64,000 nucleotides of DNA from Parabacteroides bouchesdurhonensis (GCF_900186615.1 NZ_LT896588.1:405361-469360); one strand, 5' to 3'. Shown: positions 53,327-62,970, counted from the first letter of the stretch. Numbers and translations are program-made. The notes: a model not told the origin generated them from the letters alone.

Positions 53327-56300
53327 TTAAAATATAATATTCAGCCCAAACTCATAAATACGCTGCTGAGGATAATACCCCTGATTTACATCTGGCATTT
53401 CAGGATCAAGCCCTTCCAAATGATCTAATGTAAACAAGTTACTACCTGCAACATAGAAACGAATCTTTTCAAGCCCCAAATTATTTACAACTTTTCGAGG
53501 TAAGGAATAACCTATTTGCATATTCTTCAAGCGCAGATAGGCCCCATTTCGAATAAAAAGAGAAGACATCCAAGAACCACTTTCTCGACTTTTCGTGCTT
53601 AACCGCTCATATTTTGCATCTGTATTGTCGGGAGTCCAAGCTCCTTCCAATAAATAACGAGGAGCATTTCCTCCTGCAAAAAACGGACGTGTATAGAAAG
53701 TATGGGCAGGGAAACCTCTATCGGAATAATATCCACAAAGAGCAACATCACAAAGGGCTGCTCCTTGAAAAAAGACATTTACGTCAAATCCTTTATAAGC
53801 AGCATTCAAATTTAATCCAAAAGTTAATTCCGGTACATTGCTTCGTCCTATAATAGTCCAATCCTGGTCCATTGTAATACGTCCATCCCCATTCAGGTCT
53901 CTCATTTTTGCATCTCCAACTAAAGTTTCCTCACGTGAACCTCCTTCATAAATGGCACTAGCATCAATTTCTTCTTGACTTTGGAATAATCCATCACAAA
54001 TAAAGCCATATTTTAAACCTGTTGAATGTCCGGTTTTTCTTAACTGTTCAGGAACATTCGGGTCCTCTGATGTCTTTATTACTTTATTTCTTGCAAACGA
54101 CATATTCCCACGAATTCCATAAGAAACATTCCCCACTGTATTCCGATGAGTCAATGTTACCTCAACACCTCTGTTTTTAACAACCCCATAATTAATTGCC
54201 GATGGATAATATCCACCAATTGAAGGAGGAAAGACAGCACTTTGCGATTGAAGAATATCTTTTGTCAACATATAAAACACATCAATTTCAACCCCTAATT
54301 GATAATTAAAGAGAGAAGCATCAAGCCCAACATTATAAGAAGTTGATTTTTCCCAAGTTATATCGCTGGGAATACCCGACATTGTCAACTTCCTTACTAA
54401 TTCATTTCCAATAAAAGCAGAAGGATTAACAGATAACTGAGCCGTTTTCAAATAAGGATAAGCTCCAATATTATCATTTCCTAATTGCCCAACCGAACCA
54501 CGTATCTTCAAATCATTCAGAAAATCTGCTTTACCTTTCAAAAACTCTTCTTCAGAAATACGCCAGCCAGCAGAAACGCCGGGAAATATACCCCATCTTC
54601 TACCCGGGGCAAAATTAGGAGTACCATCTAAACGTCCCGTCACTTCCAACAGATATTTATTATCATAATTATAATTTAAACGCATCACGTATCCGGCACG
54701 GTGGAAAAAGGAATGACTCCCCTTCACCATATCATCCAATACAGTTTCTCCATAATTCAAATCCATAATATCCCGGATGGGAAAATCTTTTGCACCAGCA
54801 GACATTCCATTTCCCTTATCTCTCACATATTCATATAAAAATAACGCTCCGATTGTATGCTTTCCAAACGTATTGTTATAGTCTAATGAAGTTTGTACTG
54901 TTTGTCGTTCTGTATCTGCATACCATTCATTCAAAGAAGCAACTCCTTCACTTGCATATCCGGCAGCCTTCTTTGAATAAGTACCAGACTGTAAATCAAA
55001 TTCATTAACATAGGCAGATAATAATGAAGATTTTTTTAGTGTAAAGGTTCTGTCATAGGCCATATTCAACTTCGCTTCCAATCCCTTTATAAATGGCAAT
55101 TTATAACGTAATACAAGATTTCCTTGAAACACAGTACTATTTACTTTCTGGCGGCCAGACTGATCTCGACTGACAATCGGGCATTGATTTTTAGCATTCA
55201 AAAAAGTAGCGGTTGGCAATCCATCATACATCTCCGGAAGAAATGGATAAGACAATAGTGCTTGACTAAATAAGGAACTCGACTCGTTCACGCGCCCTTG
55301 ACCAGCATCTAATGCCGGAGATTTTGTTCTGCTTTCATTTCCATAAGCATTCATCTCCACATAAAAATTTTCTGTAATTTTTGCATCCATATTCATTCTG
55401 AAAGTATAACGGTCAAATGTGGTCGATTTTATGATACCTCGTTGATTATACGTTCCCAACGACGCATAATAACGAATACGTTCATTACCGCCATTCACCG
55501 ATAAATTATTTGAATAAGTAGGAGCAACGTTTTCAAAGAGCAAATCAAACCAATCTGTATTTCCATAAATTCCTTGTGGATCTCCATTTGTTACACGATT
55601 AATCACATCTTGTGAAAATGTACGTTTATCTAATGGTATCCCATCCATTTCTTCTGCTTTATTAAACCAATAAACATATTCTGGCCCATCTAGAAATTTA
55701 GGAAATTCCGCATTCTGACTTAATGATACAGAAGAATTTAATGTAACAGTAGGTTTCTGCATACTCCCCCTTTTTGTTGTTATCAAAATAACACCGGCAG
55801 CTCCACGTACACCATAAACAGCTGAAGCTGTTGCATCTTTCAATACTGTAATATCTTCTATATCATCGCTACTAATATTCGGAAAGTAATCACGAACAAC
55901 ACCATCTACAACAATTAAAGGGTTATTGTCATTTAAAGAAGCATATCCTCGGACAATAATTGCAGCACCGTCATTTCCCGGAGCACCACTCTGCTGCTTG
56001 ACAGTTAAACCAGGTAAACGTCCGGCCAAAGTTGAAGATAAATTAGTACTTGTCGTTGTCTCCAATTCTTTAGAATCAATATGTACTATAGCACTAGTCA
56101 AATTCTTTTTTTTCTGTGTACCATAACCAACAACGACTACTTCATCTAAATTTTGCGTATCTTCTTTTAATTTGATTTCCAATCTATTTTTATTACCTAC
56201 CGATATTTCTTGATCGACAAAACCGATATAAGTAATACGAAGAATATCGCCTTCTGATACGTCTAATTCAAAACGTCCATCAATATCTGTAATTACTCCT

Positions 56301-56767
56301 TTATTTGTCCCTTTTATCACAACATTTGCTCCAATAATAGGTTCTTCATGCTGATCTTTCACAATACCCACTATTTTTCGGGACTTAGTAGAAATATTAA
56401 CTTGATTTTCAATTAATGCCTTTTTCTGAGCAACGATAATCTGATTTCCACTGATTTCAAAACCGATTCCTGTACCTTCAAACAATTGTTTTAAAACATT
56501 TTCTACTGTTTGATTTGTCACTTTAATAGAAACAATTCTATTTAAATTCAGAGAAGCGGCATCATACATAAAAGTAAGACCAGATTCTTTTTCTATAATA
56601 CGAAATGCCTCCTTTAAGGTTACACGACTCAGATTTAAGGTAATGTCTTGTCTTAAGAAACTATTTTCATTTGCATAAGACACCGGTTTAATCAAAATTA
56701 AACTAAAAAACAACAAAATGATTTTGAAAAAACACTTTTTAAAATAATAATTCGTTCGTTTATTCAT
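53327..56767 (-). CDS. SusC with N-terminal STN signalling domain (sigma-controlled locus)
   Basis: I start at ATG 56765-56767 (MNKRTNYYFKKCFFKIILLF), giving 1146 residues; a longer frame begins at 56806 but adds no signal. After the signal peptide comes an STN domain (about residues 40-110: ITLNLSRVTLKEAFRIIEKE, VENVLKQLFEGTGIGFEI). Then follow a carboxypeptidase-regulatory-like domain (about 125-200), the TonB-box stretch NLDEVVVVGYGTQKKKN, a plug (LAGRLPGLTVKQQSGAPGN, VLKDATASAVYGVRGAAGVI) and a barrel ending YEFGLNIIF. The STN domain contacts the periplasmic part of FecR, so substrate import can be reported to the sigma factor. This signalling design differs from the other two SusC proteins. 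Confidence 0.94.
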   Translation of the reverse strand: MNKRTNYYFKKCFFKIILLFFSLILIKPVSYANENSFLRQDITLNLSRVTLKEAFRIIEKESGLTFMYDAASLNLNRIVSIKVTNQTVENVLKQLFEGTGIGFEISGNQIIVAQKKALIENQVNISTKSRKIVGIVKDQHEEPIIGANVVIKGTNKGVITDIDGRFELDVSEGDILRITYIGFVDQEISVGNKNRLEIKLKEDTQNLDEVVVVGYGTQKKKNLTSAIVHIDSKELETTTSTNLSSTLAGRLPGLTVKQQSGAPGNDGAAIIVRGYASLNDNNPLIVVDGVVRDYFPNISSDDIEDITVLKDATASAVYGVRGAAGVILITTKRGSMQKPTVTLNSSVSLSQNAEFPKFLDGPEYVYWFNKAEEMDGIPLDKRTFSQDVINRVTNGDPQGIYGNTDWFDLLFENVAPTYSNNLSVNGGNERIRYYASLGTYNQRGIIKSTTFDRYTFRMNMDAKITENFYVEMNAYGNESRTKSPALDAGQGRVNESSSLFSQALLSYPFLPEMYDGLPTATFLNAKNQCPIVSRDQSGRQKVNSTVFQGNLVLRYKLPFIKGLEAKLNMAYDRTFTLKKSSLLSAYVNEFDLQSGTYSKKAAGYASEGVASLNEWYADTERQTVQTSLDYNNTFGKHTIGALFLYEYVRDKGNGMSAGAKDFPIRDIMDLNYGETVLDDMVKGSHSFFHRAGYVMRLNYNYDNKYLLEVTGRLDGTPNFAPGRRWGIFPGVSAGWRISEEEFLKGKADFLNDLKIRGSVGQLGNDNIGAYPYLKTAQLSVNPSAFIGNELVRKLTMSGIPSDITWEKSTSYNVGLDASLFNYQLGVEIDVFYMLTKDILQSQSAVFPPSIGGYYPSAINYGVVKNRGVEVTLTHRNTVGNVSYGIRGNMSFARNKVIKTSEDPNVPEQLRKTGHSTGLKYGFICDGLFQSQEEIDASAIYEGGSREETLVGDAKMRDLNGDGRITMDQDWTIIGRSNVPELTFGLNLNAAYKGFDVNVFFQGAALCDVALCGYYSDRGFPAHTFYTRPFFAGGNAPRYLLEGAWTPDNTDAKYERLSTKSRESGSWMSSLFIRNGAYLRLKNMQIGYSLPRKVVNNLGLEKIRFYVAGSNLFTLDHLEGLDPEMPDVNQGYYPQQRIYEFGLNIIF

Positions 56768-56843
56768 AACTTTGCAAAAATCAAAGAGGAAACTTGCATA
56801 ATACACAACTGCAAATCCTGTATTATGCGTTAACTTCTCAAGG

Positions 56844-56867
56844 AAGGGTCGTTGTTATGCGACCCTT
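56844..56867. terminator. Hairpin between fecR and susC
   Basis: AAGGGTCG (56844-56851) pairs with CGACCCTT (56860-56867). The T run is on the plus strand, so on the transcribed minus strand it may work only as a partial terminator or attenuator between the anti-sigma and susC genes. Confidence 0.5.
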
Positions 56868-56913
56868 TTTTAATTAATCATTTCTATATTATTTCATAGG
56901 CTAACATTTTTAT

Positions 56914-57876
56914 CTATTTAATATTCACGTTCTTTTTGTCATACGTTATTTCCATTGGATTTATACGTGACATCATTCTCAATACTTCATCTAGTTGCTC
57001 TGTTGTAATAGTAAACGTATACTTATACTTATTTTTTAAATTCCCGTCTAGTGTAATATTCACATCATACCATTGACTTAAATACTTTACAACTTCACCC
57101 AAATTTTTTTCTTCTATCTTAAGCTTTTCATGCGCCCATAAAGCATTAAAATATGCATCTACATTTTCTATAAAAGTATCACCCGTATTTTTATTTAGAA
57201 CTGCTGCTTCACCAGGTTTTATCCATAACGGACTATCTACTGATGTTTTCTGAAATGATATTTTACCAGATAAAAGACTAACCATCAATTTTTCCTTCGT
57301 CGAGTTTATACTAAATGAGGTACCATATACTTTTACCAATGATTGATCAATATTGACAAAGAACGGATGTATAGAATCCTTCTTAACCTCAAGATAAGCT
57401 TTACCTTTTATCTGTATTTTACGATTCTCCGGAGAAAAGTTACTAGCATATATAATCTCAGAATTAGGAGCTAACCAAACCTGAGTTCCATCAGGAAGAT
57501 CTATTTTACTTTTGCCATTTAACGTTGCATATTGAAATGTAACAGGAAGTTCTCTGCCCGAATGTTTTATTATATATAATGACGAAATGGCAATTAATAG
57601 GATAATAACCGCCACTGATCTATAAATCAATTTAAATGGGATAGTTACAGTTTTAACGCTTTTCGAGATACGACTATTTATTAGTTTCCAGGCCCTAGCT
57701 TTATCAGGATTAAAAAATGAAGCTTGATATTGAATCGTATTCCATATTTTCTCTACATCACTTTGTAAATCCGATGAAGAAATATCTTTCTCATCCGTTG
57801 AAAGTTTAGAGGAATCCAAAGATTCTCCTCTCTTTAACTTATTTACTATATATATCCAAAAATCGTGTTTCATCAT
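56914..57876 (-). CDS. FecR-type anti-sigma factor
   Basis: The 320-residue inner-membrane regulator has an N-terminal cytoplasmic part that should bind the sigma factor, one transmembrane helix (about residues 87-105, SVAVIILLIAISSLYII), and a periplasmic FecR domain (ATLNGKSKIDLPDGTQVWLA, NSEIIYASNFSPENRKIQIK, KAYLEVKK, IKPGEAAVLNK). The C-terminus (LGEVVKYLSQWYDVNITLD and on) is the DUF4974 domain that receives the STN signal. It lies 78 bases after the sigma factor gene and 108 bases before susC, the standard order. Confidence 0.93.
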   Translation of the reverse strand: MMKHDFWIYIVNKLKRGESLDSSKLSTDEKDISSSDLQSDVEKIWNTIQYQASFFNPDKARAWKLINSRISKSVKTVTIPFKLIYRSVAVIILLIAISSLYIIKHSGRELPVTFQYATLNGKSKIDLPDGTQVWLAPNSEIIYASNFSPENRKIQIKGKAYLEVKKDSIHPFFVNIDQSLVKVYGTSFSINSTKEKLMVSLLSGKISFQKTSVDSPLWIKPGEAAVLNKNTGDTFIENVDAYFNALWAHEKLKIEEKNLGEVVKYLSQWYDVNITLDGNLKNKYKYTFTITTEQLDEVLRMMSRINPMEITYDKKNVNIK

Positions 57877-57954
57877 AATAGGCTCTTTATATAAAAGTCA
57901 CCCAATGAAAACAGAACACGTAATCCTATTTGTGTATTTAACAATAACTAACAA

Positions 57955-58506
57955 TCACCAAAGATAGGTATAGTTATTTCCCAGATATTGACGAATACGT
58001 GATAAAGCATTGGATATATGGGTTTCTACTGTTCGCAAAGACAAATTTTTGAGATCTGCAATTTCTGCATTTGTAAGGTTCTGTTCACGACTCATACGAA
58101 AAATTTCACTACATTTTTCAGGTAAAGATAATATTGCTTCTTGTATTAGATTTTGTAGTTCATGTAATTCAATATCTTCATTTTCACATGATATATCATA
58201 AGGTATTTCATCACAGAATACAATACGCCGATTATCCCTATAATAATTTAATGTTCTATTCTTTACTGCTTGAAATAAATAAGATTTTAAGGTTAGTTGT
58301 ATATTCAGTTGTTCACGCTTATCCCATAAATAAACAAATAAGTCTTGAACAATCTCTTCTGAAGCAAATGTATCATTCAAGCTTATATTAACAAAACGGC
58401 ACAACGGCACATAATACTTATCAAAGATAAGTTTAAAAGCCTCTTTATTCCCTACCCGTAACTGGTTTAAGAAAGCGATATCATCTATTAATGTACTGTC
58501 GCCCAT
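57955..58506 (-). CDS. ECF RNA polymerase sigma factor (FecI-like)
   Basis: The 183-residue protein shows sigma region 2 (LIFDKYYVPLCRFVNISLND, ASEEIVQDLFVYLWDKREQL) and region 4 (LPEKCSEIFRMSREQNLTN, AEIADLKNLSLRTVETHIS), typical of ECF70/sigma-70 region 4 type 2. Length fits (about 170-200). It should be released by the anti-sigma protein when the STN-SusC binds its ligand and then drive transcription of the locus. The ATG at 58504-58506 is followed by a polar start, so no signal. Upstream TAAGCTTTG is a near -7 match with one extra base. Confidence 0.93.
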   Translation of the reverse strand: MGDSTLIDDIAFLNQLRVGNKEAFKLIFDKYYVPLCRFVNISLNDTFASEEIVQDLFVYLWDKREQLNIQLTLKSYLFQAVKNRTLNYYRDNRRIVFCDEIPYDISCENEDIELHELQNLIQEAILSLPEKCSEIFRMSREQNLTNAEIADLKNLSLRTVETHISNALSRIRQYLGNNYTYLW

Positions 58507-58723
58507 GATATCCTTTAAATATATTTACACAACAAAGCTTATAAGACAGAACTGTGGGTATCCAATGAATCATAATAGTAAAAATCTTCTTATTAAAAGT
58601 TCCATTAATGGCACTTCTCTTATAATTATACTGCAATAATAACAAAAATATTTAAAGTAAAACCCATATTTACTAATATACTTACCTATGAATTAAAGGG
58701 TCTTCGCTTTGGACATTAACAAA

Positions 58724-58749
58724 AAAGGCGAGGAATACACCTCGCCTTT
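58724..58749 (-). terminator. Terminator of the ilv operon
   Basis: AAAGGCGAGG and CCTCGCCTTT (arms 58740-58749 and 58724-58733 on the minus strand) form a perfect 10-bp stem, followed by TTTGTTAATG. It lies 20 bases after the ilvC stop. The 196 bases from 58507 to 58702 hold only AT-rich sequence. Confidence 0.85.
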
Positions 58750-58769
58750 CAATATCTATATTGAAAATA

Positions 58770-59816
58770 TTAATTGTTCTCCGGACGCAATTTGCGAACA
58801 ACAGCACCTGCACGCCACATTTCGCTTTCGCGCAAGGCTTTCAGTTCCTTTTCAAGGCCTTCACGATAGTTAGGTTTGCTGTTTGTATCAATAGAACGCT
58901 GAGCTTCGTTGCCGCAAGCCACTTCGCTGTACAGTTTCTCAAATACCGGCTTTGTTGCATCATGGAACGGGCCCATCCAATCCAAAGCACCACGTTGAGC
59001 AGTGGTAGAACAGTTTGCATACATCCAGTCCATGCCGTTTTCTGCAAACAATGGCATCAAAGACTGAGTCAGCTCTTCAACGGTTTCGTTGAATGCTTCC
59101 GATGGTTCGTGTCCATGCTCGCGCAATGTTTCATACTGTGCCAGCAGCAAGCCTTGAATAGCACCCATCAAAGTACCGCGTTCGCCTGTTAAGTCAGAAT
59201 ATACTTCCTTTTTAAAGGTGGTTTCAAACAAATAGCCTGAACCAACGCCAATACCTAATGCGATTACACGATCCCAAGCCTTGCCTGTAGCATCCTGAAA
59301 GATTGCATAGCTGGAATTCAACCCGCGTCCCTGCAGGAACATACGGCGCAAAGAAGTACCCGAGCCTTTCGGTGCAACCAGGATAACATCTATATCCGCA
59401 GGAGGAATGATATTTGTACGTTCTTTGTATGTAATACCGAAACCATGAGAGAAATACAGGGCCTTACCCGGAGTCAGGTATTTCTTAATACGAGGCCATA
59501 CTTCAATCTGTGCCGCATCCGAAAGCAAATACTGGATAATTGTACCTCTTTCGCAGGCTTCTTCAATATCAAATAAAGTTTCGCCGGGTACCCAACCGTC
59601 TGCTACTGCCTTATCCCATGTTTTACCTCCTTTACGTTGTCCAACGATGACATTGAATCCGTTGTCACGCAGGTTCAAACTCTGCCCCGGTCCTTGAACG
59701 CCGTAGCCGATAACTGCGATAACTTCATCTTTCAACACCTCTCTTGCCTTTTCCAACGGAAACTCTTCGCGGGTAACTACGTTCTCGTCTACACCGCCAA
59801 AATTCATTACTGCCAT
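58770..59816 (-). CDS. ilvC: Ketol-acid reductoisomerase
   Basis: The 348-residue NADPH-dependent, Mg-dependent enzyme converts acetolactate or acetohydroxybutyrate to dihydroxy acids in valine, leucine and isoleucine synthesis. The Rossmann motif VIGYGVQGPGQSLNLRDNG and the cofactor loop VGQRKGGKTWDKA are seen near residues 36-72, ALYFSHGFGI near 118, APKGSGTSLRRMF, and the C-terminal metal-binding segments (DLTGERGTLMGAIQG, AFNETVEELTQSLMPLF). It is a class I, short form. It is the last gene of the ilv operon on this strand. Confidence 0.96.
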   Translation of the reverse strand: MAVMNFGGVDENVVTREEFPLEKAREVLKDEVIAVIGYGVQGPGQSLNLRDNGFNVIVGQRKGGKTWDKAVADGWVPGETLFDIEEACERGTIIQYLLSDAAQIEVWPRIKKYLTPGKALYFSHGFGITYKERTNIIPPADIDVILVAPKGSGTSLRRMFLQGRGLNSSYAIFQDATGKAWDRVIALGIGVGSGYLFETTFKKEVYSDLTGERGTLMGAIQGLLLAQYETLREHGHEPSEAFNETVEELTQSLMPLFAENGMDWMYANCSTTAQRGALDWMGPFHDATKPVFEKLYSEVACGNEAQRSIDTNSKPNYREGLEKELKALRESEMWRAGAVVRKLRPENN

Positions 59817-59882
59817 TTTCTTATTACTATTAAAATGTATATATAAATAATTTGTTCTACTATAAATTCTCGTTATAACGTG

Positions 59883-60608
59883 CTATTTCCATGTAACCGC
59901 CGCACGGCAGATGGCTTTCTCTTCATGGCAAATAGCCATGTCGTACTTTCCGGGAGCTGCTTCCGCCAAATGCAGTCCAAGCATCATGCCGTATTTGCCT
60001 TCTGCCTGATAAGCTATTTCAAAACGGCTTATCTCCTTCTCACGAAACATCCCTATATCGAATAAATCCAGCAGATGTTCCATGTATTTGATGCTATTCA
60101 GATGTCCGTTTATATCTAAATCGCTATATTTTACCTTATAAGGAACACCTTCCGTTTTCGCTTCGACGGGAACAATCTTGCCGGGCTTTTCTATCGGACA
60201 GGGGCGGTCTGATATATAGGAACTCAACCCTTCCACATCCAATAATGTAGGACGCCTCGTCTCCATATCGATAGCAGCCCATATAGAACGGGCAAACCCG
60301 AAAGTCTTTCCTTCTCCATTTGCCAACTCAAAGCAGCGGCTGGTAAAAAGACGTCCTACTTCGTCTACCCATGTATAGACAGTTATAGACTCTGAACTCT
60401 TAGGATAATCCATTATCTCGATGGCCAAACGGGATAAAACCCACGCTGTATGCTTTTCGGTCATATCACTATATCCGAATCCCCGATTCGCGGCATGTAT
60501 GGATGCGGCATGTATCAGGTAGTTTCCTATCATCGGAATCGTAACACGACCACGAAAGTCCATCTGGTACGATTCGGTATCGAAATGAAATTCTCCTATC
60601 TTATTCAT
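59883..60608 (-). CDS. Acyl-ACP thioesterase
   Basis: The 241-residue protein belongs to the acyl-ACP thioesterase family (PF01643), a double hot-dog fold. It has two halves, with the first showing the conserved DFRGRVTIPMIGNYLIHAAS and AWVLSRLAIEIMDYP, and the second VKYSDLDINGHLNSIKYMEH, in which the Asp/Asn/His set is seen. It should hydrolyse acyl-ACP to free fatty acid in the cytoplasm. It sits 66 bases before ilvC and 10 bases after ilvN, so it belongs to the ilv operon. One possible explanation is a link between branched-chain 2-keto acid supply and branched fatty acids, which is inference. Confidence 0.92.
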   Translation of the reverse strand: MNKIGEFHFDTESYQMDFRGRVTIPMIGNYLIHAASIHAANRGFGYSDMTEKHTAWVLSRLAIEIMDYPKSSESITVYTWVDEVGRLFTSRCFELANGEGKTFGFARSIWAAIDMETRRPTLLDVEGLSSYISDRPCPIEKPGKIVPVEAKTEGVPYKVKYSDLDINGHLNSIKYMEHLLDLFDIGMFREKEISRFEIAYQAEGKYGMMLGLHLAEAAPGKYDMAICHEEKAICRAAVTWK

Positions 60609-60617
60609 ATCTATTTA

Positions 60618-61175
60618 TTATTCTTGTTGCCTGTCATGTAATTTACGTTCCATCTCCGCCAACATATCACTAAGACGTTCCACCTTACTTTTAGTAATAG
60701 CAATACGCCCTGAACGGATAAATTGAAGAACGCCTATACTCTCACTCAACTCTTTGAAAAGAGCTTGTGTTTCATCGTAATGCCCGCTTTTCTCCAATAC
60801 TACACACGTTTCATTCATTTCCAGGATACGGGCATTATACTTGCGGATCAGGTCTTCAACCGTCCCCATCTTGATAAACAGTTCGGTACTCAGTTTATAA
60901 AGAGCTATTTCCTGATAAACCAGATCTTCATCCGTATTATAATAAGCTTTCAGAATGTCTACTCGCTTATCAATCTGCTTTACAACCTTATCAATCGTAT
61001 CCTCGTCGGCAAAGGTAGTGATCGTAAACTTATGGATACCTTTGATTGCGGAAGGAGAAACCGAAAGTGTTTCAATATTCAACTGCCGGCGCGTAAAGAT
61101 AACTGTAATCTGATTCAGTAGACCTACAATATTCTCTGAAAAGATAATAACGGTATATAAATTCTTTGTTGTCAT
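60618..61175 (-). CDS. ilvN: Acetolactate synthase small (regulatory) subunit
   Basis: The 185-residue protein has an N-terminal ACT domain (residues about 5-80: TVIIFSENIVGLLNQITVIF, NIETLSVSPSAIKG) and a C-terminal region of the IlvN/IlvH type (about 80-160). It binds valine (or other branched-chain amino acid) and regulates the catalytic subunit IlvB. The gene follows ilvB by 12 bases. Length is typical (about 165-190). Confidence 0.93.
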   Translation of the reverse strand: MTTKNLYTVIIFSENIVGLLNQITVIFTRRQLNIETLSVSPSAIKGIHKFTITTFADEDTIDKVVKQIDKRVDILKAYYNTDEDLVYQEIALYKLSTELFIKMGTVEDLIRKYNARILEMNETCVVLEKSGHYDETQALFKELSESIGVLQFIRSGRIAITKSKVERLSDMLAEMERKLHDRQQE

Positions 61176-61187
61176 AACTTGCCCTCC

Positions 61188-62888
61188 TTACTTATCACCC
61201 ATAATAATATTGGTTACTGTAGCGCCAGCGGGAACCATCGGATAAACCATTCCTTGCTCTTCTACATCTACGACTAACAGATAGCCACCATCATGTTCCA
61301 ACATTTCACGAATAGCACCATCCAGTTCTTCACGTTTCTGAACTTCACGGGAAGCAATATGATAAGCCTTCGCAATAGCTACGAAATCCGGATTCTCCAT
61401 AATTGTAGAAGAATAACGCTTATGATAAAACAACTCCTGCCACTGACGAACCATTCCAAGGAAGTTATTATTCAGTAAGATAATCTTTACATCCAGGTTC
61501 TCCTGCATAATTGTCCCTAATTCCTGAATAGTCATCTGCAAGCCTCCATCACCGGTAAAGAAACAGACTGTACGGTTAGGAGCACCTACTTTAGCGCCAA
61601 TAGCAGCCGGAAGGCCAAAGCCCATTGTACCCAAACCTCCGGAAGTCACAACACTACGGGTTTGCTTATATTTAAAGTAACGTACGCCCATCATCTGGTT
61701 CTGACCAACGTCCGTAACCAATACGGCATCGTTGCCTGTGGCTTCGGATACTTTACGTATCACTTCACCCATCTTCAGATAACCTTGTTCAGGATGCAGT
61801 TCTTTAGCGATTACTTTGTCATATTCTTCTTTTTCATCCGGATCGAACTCGGCATTCCATTCAGTACGTTTGCGTTCTTTCAATAAAGCGGTAATCAACG
61901 GAATTGTTTGCTTCGCGTCTCCCAGCACCTTTACATCAACCAGAACGTTTTTCCCTATTTCAGAATTATCAATATCCAGATGGATAATTTTAGCCTGCTT
62001 TGCATACGTCTTTAAATCGCCCGTTACACGGTCATCAAAGCGCATGCCTATAGCTATCAGTACATCACATTCATTCGTCTTACGATTCGGCCCTACATTT
62101 CCATGCATGCCCAGCATACCTTTATTCAAGGGAAAATCGGAGGGCATAGCAGATAAGCCCAAAGTTGTAGAGCCTGCCGGTATATCATTCTTTTGCAAGA
62201 ATTCCATCAGTTCCTTTTCCGCGCCACCTAAAATAACACCTTGCCCAACCAGGCAAAACGGTTTATCGGCAGCATTTATTAAATCCGCAGCTTCTTTAAT
62301 ACGTTCCGGCTTAACATCGGGTTGCGGTTGATAACTGCGTATAAAATCAATTTTTCTATACGCATACTCCACCAATCCGACTTGCGCATCTTTCGCAAAG
62401 TCGAGGACAACCGGACCTGGCCGCCCTGTCGATGCTATATAAAAAGCACGTGAAACAGCCCATGCAATATCTTCCGGTTTACGTATCTGATACGCCCACT
62501 TTGTAATAGGTTGCGTAATGCCAATCACGTCTATTTCCTGGAAAGCATCCGTTCCCAACAAAGGAGAAGCCACTTGCCCTGTGATTACAACCAACGGAGT
62601 ACTGTCCATCATTGCATCGGCAATACCGGTCAATGTATTCGTTGCTCCCGGACCGGAAGTAACCAATGCTACGCCTACTTTTCCGGAGACTCGTGCATAT
62701 CCTTGTGCAGCATGGGTTGCCCCTTGCTCATGACGTACCAATATGTGTCTTAACTGATCTTCATAATCATACAGACAATCATACACAGGAATAACAGCTC
62801 CACCCGGATAACCGAAGATTGTATCTACTCCTTCTGCTATCAGCGATTTCAGCAAAGCTTCCGAACCGGTAATCTTTTGTTTCTCCAT
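61188..62888 (-). CDS. ilvB: Acetolactate synthase catalytic subunit
   Basis: The 566-residue thiamine diphosphate enzyme makes acetolactate from pyruvate, and 2-aceto-2-hydroxybutyrate from pyruvate plus 2-oxobutyrate. Family hallmarks are VDTIFGYPGGAVIPVYDCL, RHEQGATHAAQGYARVSGK with the catalytic Glu, VALVTSGPGATNTLTGIADA, and the ThDP motif GDGGLQMTIQELGTIMQE followed by ILLNNNFLGM. It also binds FAD. It follows ilvD, and the gap of 82 bases contains a degenerate repeat copy. Confidence 0.96.
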   Translation of the reverse strand: MEKQKITGSEALLKSLIAEGVDTIFGYPGGAVIPVYDCLYDYEDQLRHILVRHEQGATHAAQGYARVSGKVGVALVTSGPGATNTLTGIADAMMDSTPLVVITGQVASPLLGTDAFQEIDVIGITQPITKWAYQIRKPEDIAWAVSRAFYIASTGRPGPVVLDFAKDAQVGLVEYAYRKIDFIRSYQPQPDVKPERIKEAADLINAADKPFCLVGQGVILGGAEKELMEFLQKNDIPAGSTTLGLSAMPSDFPLNKGMLGMHGNVGPNRKTNECDVLIAIGMRFDDRVTGDLKTYAKQAKIIHLDIDNSEIGKNVLVDVKVLGDAKQTIPLITALLKERKRTEWNAEFDPDEKEEYDKVIAKELHPEQGYLKMGEVIRKVSEATGNDAVLVTDVGQNQMMGVRYFKYKQTRSVVTSGGLGTMGFGLPAAIGAKVGAPNRTVCFFTGDGGLQMTIQELGTIMQENLDVKIILLNNNFLGMVRQWQELFYHKRYSSTIMENPDFVAIAKAYHIASREVQKREELDGAIREMLEHDGGYLLVVDVEEQGMVYPMVPAGATVTNIIMGDK

Positions 62889-62908
62889 AAAAACAATGTG
62901 TTTAGTGT

Positions 62909-62970
62909 GTCAATTTGCCAACATGCCAACCATAAAACAGTCATTCTTTCATTGGCATATCGGAACATTA
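62909..62970. repeat. Degenerate copy of the R1/R2 repeat
   Basis: GTCAATTTGCCAACATGCCAA and TTCTTTCATTGGCATAT follow the same layout as R1 and R2 (TTAATTTGCCAATGTGCCAA ... TTCTTTAATTGGCACAT), with many differences. It fills the gap between ilvD and ilvB. Confidence 0.65.
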
